Below, one piece after another: positions 53,140 through 63,997 of a DNA stretch of 64,000 nt (position 1 is the first letter of the stretch; each line of letters begins with the position of its first letter). Origin of the DNA: Schistocerca nitens (Eukaryota; Arthropoda; Insecta; Orthoptera; Acrididae); NCBI RefSeq assembly GCF_023898315.1, contig NC_064616.1:539391602-539455601 (forward strand), given 5' to 3'. The notes under the pieces are model-generated. The model had not been told where the DNA came from. It worked only from the letters and a program-made list of their open reading frames with translations, and searched no databases. Made by a program: the position numbers and the translations under genes.

Positions 53140-53520
53140 ATACTGTAGGTGCAACGACAATGAAGGGGTATCTGTTGAGAAACCAGATGAACCTGTGGTT
53201 ACTGCAGAGGTAGCAGCCTTTTCAGTAGTTGCAGGTGCAACAGTCTGGATGGTTGACTGATCTAGCCTTATAACACTAACCAAAACAGCCTTGCTGCGCT
53301 GGTACTGCAAATGCCTGAATCCAAGGGGTAACTACAGCCATAATTTTTGCTGTGGGCATGCAGCTTTACTGTATGATTAAATGATGATGGCGTCCTCTTG
53401 GGTAAAATATTCTGGAGGTAAAATAGTCCCCCATTCAGAATACTGGATGGGCACTACTCAGGAGGACATAGTTATCAGGAGCAAGAAAACTGGTGTTCTA
53501 CATGTCAGAGCGTGCAATTC
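53140..53520 (+). mobile_element. 5' fragment of RTE-type LINE
   Basis: Matches the first 400 bases of the LINE at 31,741-34,980, in plus orientation: AACAGTCTGGATGGTTGACT, GGGCATGCAGCTTTACTGTA and AAAATAGTCCCCCATTC. It lacks both the extreme 5' end and everything 3' of about 400 bases. Since LINEs normally lose their 5' end, the 3' loss points to later deletion. Confidence 0.85.
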
Positions 53521-53524
53521 ATTA

Positions 53525-53640
53525 ATTATATTTTCAGGAATATTATATATCGCCAGCAAAGCAGTCTTAGACAGCGTTAAATTTTCACCATTTACAAAAT
53601 ACTTTTAAAGAATTTTCTCTTTTTAGATTTACAGATTGTA
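53525..53640 (-). pseudogene. Polinton integrase leader fragment
   Basis: Minus strand: SKKRKFFKSIL, then shifted LRLLCWRYIIF and ENIINEL-type frame next to the LINE fragment. Corresponds to 30,270-30,350. The integrase body is missing. Confidence 0.5.
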
Positions 53641-53777
53641 AAAATAACTCGAATTAATTGTCTCCCATTTTTAGCTATCATTTTATGAGCATTAAGTGTT
53701 TCTGTAAATTTCTTACACGTTAACAATAAATATGATCATCTTCAAGTACCAAATTTGAACTATGATTTCCCATTTAT
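53640..53777 (-). pseudogene. DUF5679-like gene, decayed copy
   Basis: Begins MGNHSSNLVLEDDHIYC and continues in another frame with TCKKFTETLNAHKMIAKNGR. Counterpart of 30,119-30,268, with a frameshift after the first Cys. Its upstream region is separated by the LINE at 53,788-58,651. Confidence 0.6.
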
Positions 53778-54383
53778 ATTTATAAAACCGTCCTGCGGGT
53801 TCAGGGGTTAGAATAGGCCTGTGGTATTCCTGCCAGTCTTAAGAGGCGACTAAAAGGAGTCTCAAACGTTTCGGCCTTATGTGATGGTCCCCTGTCGTGT
53901 TTTACCCCCACATCTCAAAATGTTTCTGAAGAGCGAGCTGATTGGGGAAGGACGCCTTACTTGGTGCATTGTGTCCATCTTGCATTGAGAACTTTCGCCA
54001 GCTTATTCATCGTTGCATTGCAGCCCTGCCCACTCTCCATCTCTTCGGGATGGATCCGTTCCTGCGTGCACTTTCCCCTACGCGATGAGCAGTGCCAGTT
54101 TCTGCACAGATGAAAAACATGGACGACATGTCACCTAAAATCCAGCTCGGTAGCCAGTCTGTTGTGGTGGGGCTTTCATGTACCCTCTTGGTTGTAGCCC
54201 CCTGACAACACAGGGATTGCGCTGTTAACTCCCAATGTATGCCAAGGAGTAGATGTCCATCTCCCTGGGGCATCGGGACTCCTGGCAATGGCCAACCTGC
54301 CACGTGGCCTTTGCTGTGGCTGGGTGGCGCCCGTGGGGAGGGCCCTTGGTCGGAGTAGGTGGCATCAGGGCAGATGACCCGCA

Positions 54384-55150
54384 ATGAAGCGTGGTACATC
54401 ATCTCTCGCTGGAGGCCAGCTGTCAGCAGTCTCTAAACGTTCCAAAGCTCACTTTAAGGCTAATGTGTATGACCCCAAATCGTTCCCCTCCCTGGCCACA
54501 CCATGGGAGGAACGAAAGGCTATGAATGAGAGCGAAAGTTATTCGCCCCGGTATCTAGTCTGTACCAGAGCTGACGGCGAATCGTTTGTGTCTGTGAAGC
54601 CTCAGTTCTTTGTCGGACATTTCGAGGACAAGTTCGGCGAGGTGGAGGGCATGTCCAAAATGCGGTCAGGGTCAGTCTTAATACAAACAGCATCATCTGC
54701 CCAGTCACGAGCCTTGCTCGGTTGTACGATGCTGGGGAATGTTTCTGTTACTATCACCCCACATAAAAGCTTAAAAATGGTCCAGGGAATTATTTTTCAC
54801 AGAGATCTCCTTTTACAGTCCGATGACGAGCTGTGCGCCGACTTAGAGCGACGAGGGGTCCATTTCGTCCGGCGCGTCCACCGGGGTTTGAGGGATCACC
54901 AAGTTGCCACCGGTGCCTTCATCTTGGCCTTCGAGGGTGACACGTTACCTGAGAAGGTCAAGGTGATGGTATACCGTTGTGATGTCAAGCCCTATATCCC
55001 TCCCCCGATGCGGTGCTTCAAGTGTTGGAAGTTCGACCATATGTCTTCTCGCTGTGCTTCCAGCCTCATATGTCATGATTGTGGTCGACCATCCCATCCT
55101 GATACTTCATGTGCCCTGCCTCCCATCTGTGTCTGGTGTGGACGCCACAG
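54384..55150 (+). pseudogene. I/R1-type LINE: ORF1 (gag-like)
   Basis: Nucleic-acid-binding ORF1. After a basic start come two CCHC zinc knuckles, CFKCWKFDHMSSRC and CHDCGRPSHPDTSC, and the beginning of a third (CVWCGRH). The frame is open but at about 55,143 it is joined to endonuclease sequence by a deletion, which replaces its true C-terminus. Confidence 0.9.
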
Positions 55151-55560
55151 GCTGTTACCATCTGCAGTCTTTACCTTTCACCGGATGATGATGTTGCGCA
55201 GCATGTCCTGGCTGCACTGATAGCCCAATTGCCGCCCCCTTTCCTGTTACTGGGCGACTTCAACGCCCCTCACCCTCTGTGGGGTGGGTCGGTGGCGACA
55301 GGTCGAGGCGCCACCATTCAGCATTTATTGGCACAGCTCGATTTTCCGCTTTTTAAATGATGGTTCCTTCACTTACTTCAGCGTGGCACATGGCACGTAC
55401 TCTGCCATCGACCTTCCGATCGGCAGCCCTAGCCTCTTACTGTCTGTCGACTAGAGCGTGCATGACGACCTGTGTGGTAGTGACCACTTTCCGATCTTTC
55501 TGTCACTGCCACAGCGTTAGTCTTCTGGGCGGCCTTGCAGGTGGGCCTTGAATAAGGCTG
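55143..55560 (+). pseudogene. I/R1-type LINE: endonuclease, C-terminal half
   Basis: ALIAQLPPPFLLLGDFNAPH (Asp-Asn) followed by LWGG, then shifted frames with HGTYSAIDLSI-like and DHFPIFLS-like ends at about 55,490. The N-terminal half with the catalytic Glu is missing here but present in the relative at 59,113. Confidence 0.85.
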
Positions 55561-57508
55561 ACTGGGACTTGTTTTCCTCCACTGCCGCGATTGAGCCTCT
55601 CTCTTACTGCAGCCGAATCTGCCATTCCCCGTTCTTCAGGGTCCCCTCGGCGGCGGACTGTGCCTTGGTGGTCGCCTGAGTTCGCTGAAGCGATTAAAGA
55701 TCGCCGGTCGGCGCTCCAGCGTCACAAGCGACATCCCTCCATCGAACACCTCATCATCTTCAAACGGCTGCGTGCGCGGGCCCGCCGCCTTATGAGCCAA
55801 AGCAAGGAGGAGTGCTGGGAGAGGTATGTGTCCGCCATTGGCCTCCATGTCTCTCCATCACAGGTCTGGGCCAAGATCAGACGCCTCTATGGCTATCGGA
55901 CCCCTTTCAGTGTCCCTGCGCTCTCACTGAATGGAGCAGTTTGTACAGACTCCGATTTAATTGCCAACAGCTTGGCAGAGCATTTTGCTCTTAGTTCCAC
56001 TTCTCCCAATTACCCACTGGCCTTCCGCTCCATTAAAGAGCGGATGGAACGTCGGAGCCTTTCTTTTCGCACCCACTATTCTGAATCCTACAATGCTCCA
56101 TTCAGTGAGTGGGAATTTTGCAGTGTCCTCGCCGCTTGTCCTGATACCGCTCCTGGGCCAGATGGCATCCACTGTCAGATGCTGAAACACCTTTCAGTGG
56201 ACTGCCAGCGACACCCCCTTTTCCTTTACAACCGTATTTTTGTCGAGGGGGAGTTTCCGTCGCAATGGCGGGAAAGTATTGTTATCCCCATTTTGAAACC
56301 TGGCAGGAACCCTCTGGAGGTGGACAGCTACCGTCCCATTAGCCTCACCAACGTTCTTCGCAAGTTGCTTGAACGGATGGTGAGCCGGCAGTTGAATTGG
56401 GTACTGGAGTCGCAGGGCCTTCTGGCTCTGTCTCATGGTGGGTTCCGTAAAGGCCGCGCCGCCACCGACAATCTGGTGAGTCTGGAGTCGGCCATCCGCA
56501 CTGCCTTTGCCTGCCGTCAGCACCTGGTCGCTGTCTTTTTCGACATGTGGAAGGCATACGATACGACATGGCGTCATCACATACTTCCTATGCTTCGTGG
56601 ATGGGGTCTTCGAGGCCCTCTGCCGATCTTTATCCGAAATTTTCTGTCGTATCGTACCTTCCACGTGCAAGTCGCGGCCTCTCATAGTTCCTCCCGAGTC
56701 CAGGAGAACGGGGTACCACAGGGATCTGTCCTCAGTGTCTGCCTGTTTTTAATCGCAATAAACGGGCTCGCTGCAGTGGTGGTAAATTCTTTCTCCGCTT
56801 CCCTGTATGCTGACGACTTCTGCCTTTACTACAGCTCTACTGGCATTACAGCTGTTGAACCTCAGCTACAGGGCGCTATCCGCAAGGCGCAGTCTTGGGC
56901 TGTAGTGCATGGTTTTCAGTTTTCGGCTGCCAAGATCCGCGTTATGTATTTCTGCCGGCGCCGATGAGTCCATCCTGAGCCGCCGGCTTTATCTTGCCGA
57001 CGAACTCCTTGCTGTGGTGGAGACCCACAGGTTTTTGGGTGTAGTTTTGGATGCCCGGCTGACTTGGCTGCCTCATACGTGGCAACTTAAACAGGCTTGT
57101 TAGCAGCATCTAAATGCTCTTAGATGCTTGAGCCACACCCGCTGGGGCGCCAACCGATCTACCATGATATGGCTCTACCAGGCGTTAATCCAGTCTCGTC
57201 TGGATTATGGGAGCCTGGCTTATGGCTCAGCATTCTCATCTGCATTGCGGGTGCTGGACCAAATACTACACAGCGGGGTACGACTGGCCACTGGTGCCTT
57301 CCGGACCAGCCCTGTGGACAGCGTACTTGTGGAGGCTGGTGTCCCTCCACTGCGACTGAGGCGCCAACATTTACTGGCCGCTTATGCTGCCTATATTTTT
57401 AGCTTTCCCGGGCATCCAAACTATCGTCTCCTGTTCCCGCAATCGGTCGTCCATCTGCCAGAACGTCGGCCCCGGTCAGATCGTACGATCGCAGTCCGCG
57501 TGAAATAG
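55560..57508 (+). pseudogene. I/R1-type LINE: reverse transcriptase
   Basis: The 458-codon frame (55,591-56,967) has PDTAPGPDGIHCQMLKHLS, SIVIPILKPGRNPLEVDSYR, GGFRKGRAATDNLVSLES, VFFDMWKAYDTTW (Asp), GVPQGSVLSVCLFLIAIN and SASLYADDFCLYY (Asp pair). A frameshift near 56,940 and a stop near 57,102 break the thumb, which continues to 57,508 with IWLYQALIQSRLDYGSLAYG. Active-site residues are intact. Confidence 0.93.
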
Positions 57509-57559
57509 CTTCTGTACGGGCTTCGGGTTTTCACTGTTCCACCTCCTTTCCGGGCCACT

Positions 57560-58153
57560 TTGCGTACACCCCCATGGTGTGTTCGTCGCCCTTGCCTTCG
57601 GCTCGACTTGGCACAGGGCCCGAAGGACTCAGTCCCTCCAGAGGCCTTCCGCCGCCGCTTTTATTCCATCCTGGCCACGTATCAGGGCTCTGGCTTTGTT
57701 TACACTGACGGTTCGATGGTTGCTGGTCGGGTCAGTTATGCGCTAACTCTAGGGGACCATTCCGAACAACGTTCATTGCCGGCTGGCTGCAGCGTTTACA
57801 CTGCTGAGCTGGTCGCCATCTTTCGTACCCTAGAGTATATCCGCTCCTGCTCAGGTGAGTCCTTCGTTATCTGTAACGATTTCCTGAGCGGTTTACGAGC
57901 TCTCGACCAGTGTTTCCCTCGCTCTCGTTTGGTGATGGCTATCCAGGAGTCCCTGCATACTCTTGCCCGTTGCGGCCGCTCTGTGGTCTTTGTGTGGACC
58001 CCGGGTCATGTCGGTATCCCGGGCAATGAACACGTTGACCGCCTGGACTGTGTGGCAGTCGTCCATGCGGGTCTCCCGCCAGGAGTCTGTTGTCCTCTGC
58101 CGGCTGCGCATTGGGCACACTCGGCTGACGCACAGCCACTAATTGCGCCGTGA
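57560..58153 (+). pseudogene. I/R1-type LINE: RNase H
   Basis: FVYTDGSMVAG (Asp), VYTAELVAIFRTLEY (Glu), VICNDFLSGLRAL (Asp) and VWTPGHVGIPGNEHVD, the full set of RNase H catalytic positions. It would degrade RNA in the hybrid. A stop near 57,506 separates it from RT. A Cys/His tail (LCRCGSVLSVVHILLE) follows at 58,143-58,346. Confidence 0.92.
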
Positions 58154-58651
58154 GGACACACCTCTATGTCGCTGCGGCTCCGTTTTATCTGTGGTCCACA
58201 TTTTATTGGAGTATCGGCTTTTAGCTGTGCTCAGGCAGACGTTTGCACTGCCTGACACGCTCCCTGCCCTTTTAACAGATGACCCTGCTATGCCTGGCTT
58301 AGTTTTGCATTTTATTAGGGCAGGGGGTTTTTATCATTTAATCTGATTGTTTGTGTTTTATTTTACTGTTTTGTGTTGATTTTGGCCTTTGGCCTACGAT
58401 TTTAATCTGAGTTTTTAATGTGTTTCTCGGTGGTTCGCTTTTCCTTTTTTCTTTCTATGGTCGGCCAACCACCGTCACACTCTGTGTGATTTTAGTTCGT
58501 CTTGTCTGGTCTTTGTCTCAGTTTCTCTTGTTCTGTGTCATCTGTGATCTATTCTGTTAATCGTTTTTATTCTCTGTGAGTGTTCTTAGTATTTGGAAAA
58601 AGGGACCGATGACCATAGCAGTGTGGTCCCTTTAATCCCACAAACCAAACC
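58154..58651 (+). other. I/R1-type LINE: 3' end
   Basis: C-terminal tail of the element to about 58,346 and then a T-rich untranslated region ending in GACCATAGCAGTGTGGTCCC and the final CACAAACCAAACC. Confidence 0.8.
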
Positions 58652-58661
58652 ATTTATAAAA

Positions 58662-59112
58662 GATTTAACCATGTTACAAATATACTAATGATTTCAATAC
58701 TTCTAGGTCTTCACCTACTTTATTATCTAAAGTTTTATTAATTTTAGATTCTAATGATTTGACATAAATTTCTACTGAATCAATTTCAACTAATGCAGTA
58801 ATGTGTGTACTGTTCATATCGTTTTTTTTCTTTTTTTATGTTGTATAATACCATCTATAATACCTTTTCTTTTCTTTAAATCTGAAAGAAACTTGTTACA
58901 ATCTTCTTTATTAACATAATTACTGAGCTGTGTTAGATTGCTTGTGTATATTGGTTTTGTAACATTTTTTTTTAAGTTTTGTTTGTTAACTTCATCTTTT
59001 GCATCTACTGGATCATTTATATTAGCAAGTCTTCTATTTTTAAAAGCAATATAACTTTTAATTAAGTTAAAAATAGCATTAAATTTAATTTGAAATTGTT
59101 TAAACTGAGCTT
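58662..59112 (-). pseudogene. Polinton conserved unknown gene, best copy
   Basis: From 59,112: FKQFQIKFNAIFNLIKSYIA, FKNRRLANINDPVDAKDEVN, KQNLKKNVTKPIYTSNLTQL, EDCNKFLSDLKKRKGIIDGI, open down to 58,814; then VEIDSVEIYVKSLESKINKT and GEDLEVLKSL to about 58,680. The three copies share FKNRRLAN, the Lys-rich middle and the C-terminal ESKINK. I do not recognise the family; position between protease and DUF5679-like gene suggests a virion or regulatory role. Confidence 0.65.
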
Positions 59113-60755
59113 CGGGCCACATCAGCTGCAGTGTGTTCCGGGTAGTGTACATTCCCTCCATTGTACACTTCCATCTTTGGTCTCATGATATACATAGACA
59201 TTCGGCACTAGACATCCAGCATGGTAGGCTTCTCCAGTGGAACTGCAGTGGTTTCTTCCACCATCTTGGTGAGCTCCGACAACTTCTCAGCCCTCACCTT
59301 TTCTTCTGCATTGCTCTTGAAGAAACTTGGTTTCCAGCGATGCGAACCCCTGCCCTCTGTGGCTATCAGGGTTAATATAAGAACCAGGCAGCTTATGAAA
59401 GGGTATCTGGTGGCATATGCATCTATGTCCTTCACTCTCTTCACAGCGAGTCTGTCCCTCTATAAACACCTTTAAAGGCTGTCGCTGTTTGGGTGTGGAC
59501 GCCACAGGCTGTTACTGTCTGCAGACTCTATCTTCAACCATATGGTGCTGTCCTGCAGCATGTCCTGGCTGCGCTGATAGCCCAATTGCCGCCACCTTTC
59601 CTGTTACTGGGCGACTTCATGCCCATAACCCTCTGTGGCGTTGATCAGTGGAACAAGTCGAGGCTCCACCGCTGAGCATGTACTGCCACAGCTCGACCTT
59701 TCTATTTTAAAAGATGGTGCCTTCACACATTTCAGTGTGGTGCATGGCACATACTCAGACATCGACCTTTAGATCTGCAGCCCTAGCCTCTTACCTTCTG
59801 TCCAATGGAGTGTGCATGACGACCTGTGTGGTAGTGACCACTTTCCGATCTTTTGGTCACTGCCACAGCGTCACTCTTCTGGGCACCCTTGCAGATAGGG
59901 TATGAATAAGGCTTACTGGGACTTGTTCTCCTCCATGGCCACTATTGCGCCTCTGTTTAATGCAGCCATTGATGCGGTGATTCACTCAGTCACCAAAGGC
60001 ATCGTTACTGCCGCAGTATCTGCCATTCCGCGTTCTTCTGGGTCCCCTCGGCAGAGGACTGTGCGTTGGTGGTCGCCTGCGATCACCGAGGCGATTAAAG
60101 ATCGCCGGCGGGCGCACCAGCGTCACAAGCGACATCCCTTAATAGAACACCTCATCGCCTTGAAACGGCTGCGTGCGCGGGCCGGCCGCCTTATTCGCCA
60201 ACACAAGCAGGAGTGCTGGGAACGTTATGTCTACACCATTGGCCTCCACATCTATCCATCGCATGTTTGGGCCATGATTACGCACCTCTGTGGCTATCGG
60301 ACCCCTGTCAGCGTCCCTGCGCTCTCACTGAATGCAGCAGTGTGTACTGACTCCGACGTAATTGCAAACCACCTGGCAGAGCATTTTCCTCTGAGTTACG
60401 CTTCTGCGAATTACCCAGTGGCCTTCTGCTCCATTAAAGAGCAGATGGAACGTTGGAGCCTTCCGTTTCACACCTGCTATCCTGAATCCTACAATGTTCC
60501 AATCACTGAGTGGGAATTCCACAGTGTCCTTGCCGCTTGCCATGATACAGTTCCCGGGCCAGATCGCATCCACCATCAGATGCTGAAACACCTTTCAGTG
60601 GACTGCCAGCGACGCCTTCTCGACCTTTACAACCATATCTGGGTCGAGGGTGAGTTTCCGTCCCCATGGCGAGAAAGCATTGTTATCCCCACTTTGAAAC
60701 CTGGCAAGAACCCATTGGAGGTGGACAGCTACCACCCCATAAGCCTCCCATTATA
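59113..60755 (+). mobile_element. Second I/R1-type LINE fragment
   Basis: Related to the element at 53,788 but keeps the endonuclease N-terminus (LLQWNCSGFFHHLGELRQLL, CIALEETWF with the Glu) and GDFMPITLCG, then the RT linker and the start of RT (SIVIPTLKPGKNPLEVDSY), ending abruptly at 60,755. Truncated on both sides; no target duplication, as expected for a recombined fragment. Confidence 0.9.
59902..60755 (+). pseudogene. I/R1-type LINE fragment: RT N-terminal part
   Basis: A 284-codon frame: RTVRWWSPAITEAIKDRRRA, QECWERYVYTIGLHIYPSHV, CHDTVPGPDRIHHQMLKHLS and SIVIPTLKPGKNPLEVDSYH. It stops before RT motif A, at the junction with polymerase sequence. Confidence 0.9.
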
Positions 60756-60945
60756 GAAGTTTTCAAAAGTATTTATCTTCAGGAAAGCAATTTACAAAAA
60801 TAGATAAAGTTTTAAAATTTAAACAAACAAAATGGTTAAGGAAATATACAGATTTAAACACACAGTTAAAAATTTAAGCTACAAATGATTTAGAAAAAGA
60901 TTTCTATAAATTATTGGATAATTGTGTATTTGGTAAAATAGCAAG
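60756..60945 (+). pseudogene. PolB: Polinton polymerase scrap
   Basis: Plus-strand frame KYTDLNTQLKI, a stop, ATNDLEKDFYKLLDNCVFGK matches the pre-palm segment at 50,640-50,700. Bounded left by the LINE fragment and right by the GC-rich repeat. Confidence 0.75.
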
Positions 60946-61225
60946 AGCAGTGACGGCAGACCCTCCTGAACGAAAAGACGTAGGAGGCAGTGCCGAGACG
61001 GCAAGAGAACAGATGCTTTACCTGTACCATGAGTGGGGCGCAGACTGCACCGACTCATAGAAAGTGCCTGAGGGAGGAGCAGGAGGGGGATTGTCCTATA
61101 TATACCTTGTGCCAGCCCACCACTGGTCAGTACATGGTGCACCTGATGATGGCAACATGGTCGATTGGCAAAATATTGTATCCTCTGCACACTCATACCA
61201 GGGCGCTCACCCGAGATTTATTATG
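60946..61225 (+). repeat. GC-rich repeat with TATA-like core, copy 2
   Basis: Homologous to 20,166-20,500 through AGGAGGGGGATTGTCCTATA, TATATACCTTGTGCCAGC, GGTCAGTA and CGAGATTTATT. Both copies lie inside Polinton polymerase/integrase remnants and share the same right end, suggesting a defined terminus. Confidence 0.65.
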
Positions 61226-61254
61226 TCACCTTTTTTAAATTTAGCATTTTCATT

Positions 61255-61505
61255 TGATATAACCTTACTTATTTTTTAAATTCAATTGGTTTCATTGGTT
61301 TCATTTTTATTGTGGAATGTTTTGTATTATAGTAACCATCAATTAAATTTTTAACTAAAATTAACCGTCTATAATCTCCTTGTAAAGCAAATTATATCCA
61401 CATTTTTCTCTAAGTGTGCGCTAAATGTTTCAACATCAGATGCTTTCAAATGTGAAAAAGTTGAATAACGATTAACGTTATATGTACCTTATTTCCAGAA
61501 ATGTT
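61255..61505 (-). pseudogene. Polinton integrase, Glu-helix part, minus copy
   Basis: NRYSTFSHLKASDVETFSAH and LEKNVDIICF (catalytic Glu kept, following Arg/Asn altered), then frames with ILVKNLIDGYYNTKHSTIKM-like sequence. It adjoins the protease directly; the unknown gene, DUF5679-like gene and the first half of integrase are deleted. Confidence 0.75.
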
Positions 61506-61524
61506 CATTTATTAAACCTAAACT

Positions 61525-61875
61525 ATCATTAAAAATGTTATTATAGCAGTTTAAAACAAATAACGGTAAATTACTACATCAAAAATTTGTATTCATTCTG
61601 TATCGTAGTATAGTTCATTATTTCCTAAATAGTTAACTAAATGTTTTATATATTACCACCATATGAATAAAAAATAATTTTTATCATAATTTCTATGATA
61701 ACAAATCCAATGAGTGTTAGTAGTAACAGATCTATCTAAATTTACTATACTACCTTCATTTTTAATGGTTTATTCACTGATTTATCAATCATGTATACCT
61801 CATAAAAGTTTGTAATATTTCATTGTTTAGATAGTTTTTCTACATCAAAATGGCTTAATGCATTAATACATTTTT
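61525..61875 (-). pseudogene. Polinton adenain-like protease, minus copy
   Basis: From 61,875: DVEKLSKQ, a stop, NITNFYEVYMIDKSVNK, GSIVNLDRSVTTNTHWICYH with the catalytic His, NYDKNYFLF, then a frame change where the acidic residue should be, and LGNNELYYDTE. The catalytic Cys is not found. Lies after the pX-like gene, as on the plus strand. Confidence 0.82.
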
Positions 61876-61917
61876 AATTACTTTTTGGATTTTTTAAATT
61901 TCTTTACCATTTTTTTT

Positions 61918-62255
61918 TCCATTCCTAACTTATGTCTTTTTTGTTCTCCTAAATCTTTATCATTTTTCTTTTCATTTTATATTGCATTTACAGTTGCTGC
62001 AGATCCTCCAGCTAGTGCATTAATTGTTGCTACATAGGGCAATGCAGCTATTAATAGAGGTAAAAGCTGCCCTTTAAGTTGTGTTACTCCATTTTTTGTT
62101 AAATATAGCTTTTTAACAACATGAATACCTAATGTCATAAGTAAATTACCAACAATTTTTTTAACTTTTCTTCTGTCACTGTTATTGAGGTTCAATTAAA
62201 AATGGTTCAATTGCATTTAGTTGTTCATTATTTAACTTTAATTTAATTGATGTTC
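61918..62255 (-). pseudogene. Polinton pX-like hydrophobic protein, minus copy
   Basis: KLNNEQLNAIEPFLIEP, then the open frame 61,977-62,195: LTKNGVTQLKG and LLPLLIAALPYVATINALAG, a hydrophobic Gly/Ala segment, followed by a basic tail DKDLGEQKRHKLGMEKK. The pattern resembles adenovirus core protein X and its Polinton relatives. In a virion it could act on DNA or membranes; inferred only. Confidence 0.68.
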
Positions 62256-62289
62256 GTTTAGTTTTGCTGCTAGGCAGGAAAGTATAATC

Positions 62290-62720
62290 TATTGTAAAGT
62301 TGTTTCTTTATATAGTGAAAAATTCAATACAGATTATTATATAGATTAATATTAAAAAAGATTTCTTATATTGTTTAAAAATTCTATAACTTTTTTTATA
62401 TTGTTAAAATTTATATAGTTTAAATATTTTATAAAGATTTATTTACATAGTTTATAAATTTTCTAAAGATTTCTTATTTAGTTAAAAAGTTATGTAGATT
62501 TTTATAAAGTAAAAAATTTATATAGTTAAAAATGTTTATTGATTTTTCATATAGTTCAAAAATATATAAAGAATTTTATATGGATAAAATTTATATAGTT
62601 AAGAATTTATAAAGATTTTTTAAGGGGTATAAAAATTTGTAAAATGTTTTAAGTTGTTTAAAAATGTATAGAGATTTTTATATATTTTAAAAATTTATAA
62701 ATATTTTTATAAAACCTAAC
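62290..62720. repeat. AT-rich degenerate tandem tract
   Basis: Repeating TTTATATAGTTAAAAATTTA and ATAAAGATTTTTATA phrases with a spacing of roughly 25-35 bases, no coding content. It separates the pX-like gene from the PLA2-like module. Confidence 0.75.
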
Positions 62721-62724
62721 CATT

Positions 62725-63015
62725 TTCATCAATATTAATATTAATTCCCATACCCAATTTTCGTTTTCTATACATTATTTTTCTAACAGCTGTTGCAACT
62801 TTTTCACCAAATGAAGTATCATTGCATGCATTCTTTCTTTTGCAGCGAACTGAGGTTCTTTGTCCCCTATATTTCTTTTTTCTAAATCTTTATGTCTATA
62901 AGCAATATCATGTTTTGTAAAGGCATCAGCTAATCGATTTATGTTTCTCAACTTTATCTAATCTTTCTTATAACTTTGTACCTTGACCACAAAATTTATA
63001 ACGTGGAAGATGCAT
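62725..63015 (-). pseudogene. PLA2-like module of Polinton virion protein
   Basis: From 63,015: MHLPRYKFCGQGTKL, a stop, ERLDK, then in another frame NRLADAFTKHDIAYRHKDLE, KRNIGDKEPQFAAKERMHA and a basic RKRKLGMG end. CGxGT plus HDxAY is the calcium-loop and His-Asp signature of the phospholipase A2 fold seen in parvovirus-type capsid proteins and some Polintons. A frameshift separates the two signatures. It would help a particle cross membranes; inference from family. Confidence 0.75.
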
Positions 63016-63997
63016 TTCAAATGGCAAATGCAAATTAAAGTATTTACTACTCCTTTTCTAAATTTATCACATTTCCAAAATGTATGGAGAAGATTATGCA
63101 AAAATCTAATTAAATATGGAAAATCTGTTTGATTTTCAATTATAAAATCACTAAATTTATTTCTTAACATTTGTGCAATACTAACATTTTCATTGTGAGA
63201 TTTTTTTTCCAGCTCTTTCTTCAAAATGAATTACCGCTATTCCATCAATTAATTGCCTAACATCATTCAACCAACCATATTCAACTTAATTTTCTGTATA
63301 TCTTTTAACTAAACCTTCACCTATTTTATGTTTTTCATGGGAAGTAATATCGGATGAATCTATAATTTTTCTACTTGAGTTTGGAAAATAATCATCAACA
63401 ATTGGTTTTAACAGTTATTTATATTTATTACCTCTAGCTGATATTATTTTATTTCGATTATTATCAGAATATAATGCTCCTGAATTTAATAATATATCTA
63501 CATAATTTTTAAATCTACCTCATCGAAACTTTCATTTATATTATCAATAGTAATCAGTTTTTCGGTTAAAAGTCTCATTCATCCATCTGTTGCATCATAT
63601 GATCTATTTACCAGGTATATTACCAACATATTTAAGAATACCAACAAGTTTTAGGCCAAATACATAATCTTCTAAATGTTTAATATACTTTAAAAGTCAT
63701 TCAATAACATTTATTCTTTTAGTTTCACATATCTTTTTATTTTCATTTAACATTTTACTTTTATTTTCTTTTTCACATTTATACAGTTCGTCTTTAATTT
63801 TTATTTCACTTAATTCATAATCATATTTTCGAGGAATATCATCACAAAAATCTGCTAATTGTTTAATTGATGATAAATCTCCAAAATCTTCTATGTGATG
63901 ATGAAATGTAATTATTTATTTTTCAACTTCTCTATTTTCTTCAGTTGCCCTTAAAACATTGTCGCCTAAACCTTCAATACCTTGTTTTACTTTTTCA
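63016..63997 (-). pseudogene. Polinton virion-protein gene, minus copy, partial
   Basis: Runs off the right window edge. Reads EKVKQGIEGLGDNVLRATEE, EDFGDLSSIKQLADFCDD, KYDYELSEIKIKDELYK, VFGLKLVGILKYVGNIP, NYVDILLNSGALYSDNNRNK, LLKPIVDDYFPNSSRKIID, YGWLNDVRQLIDGI and, in the open frame 62,958-63,224, VSIAQMLRNKFSDFII. Matches 27,830-28,745 and has more of the middle. Several stops and shifts. Confidence 0.7.

Larger units (their letters stand above)
53788..58651 (+). mobile_element. I/R1-type LINE with RNase H, 10-bp target duplication
   Basis: A nearly complete non-LTR retrotransposon from CCGTCCTGCGGGTTCAGG to CCCACAAACCAAACC. ATTTATAAAA occurs at 53,778-53,787 and 58,652-58,661, a perfect duplication, and the unsplit site is visible at 30,095-30,125. 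Contains ORF1, partial endonuclease, RT and RNase H. The region between ORF1 and the end of endonuclease is deleted. Confidence 0.92.

Noticed and set aside
54007-54402. 131-codon minus-strand frame
   Set aside because: It lies antisense in the 5' untranslated part of the I/R1-type LINE and has no motif.
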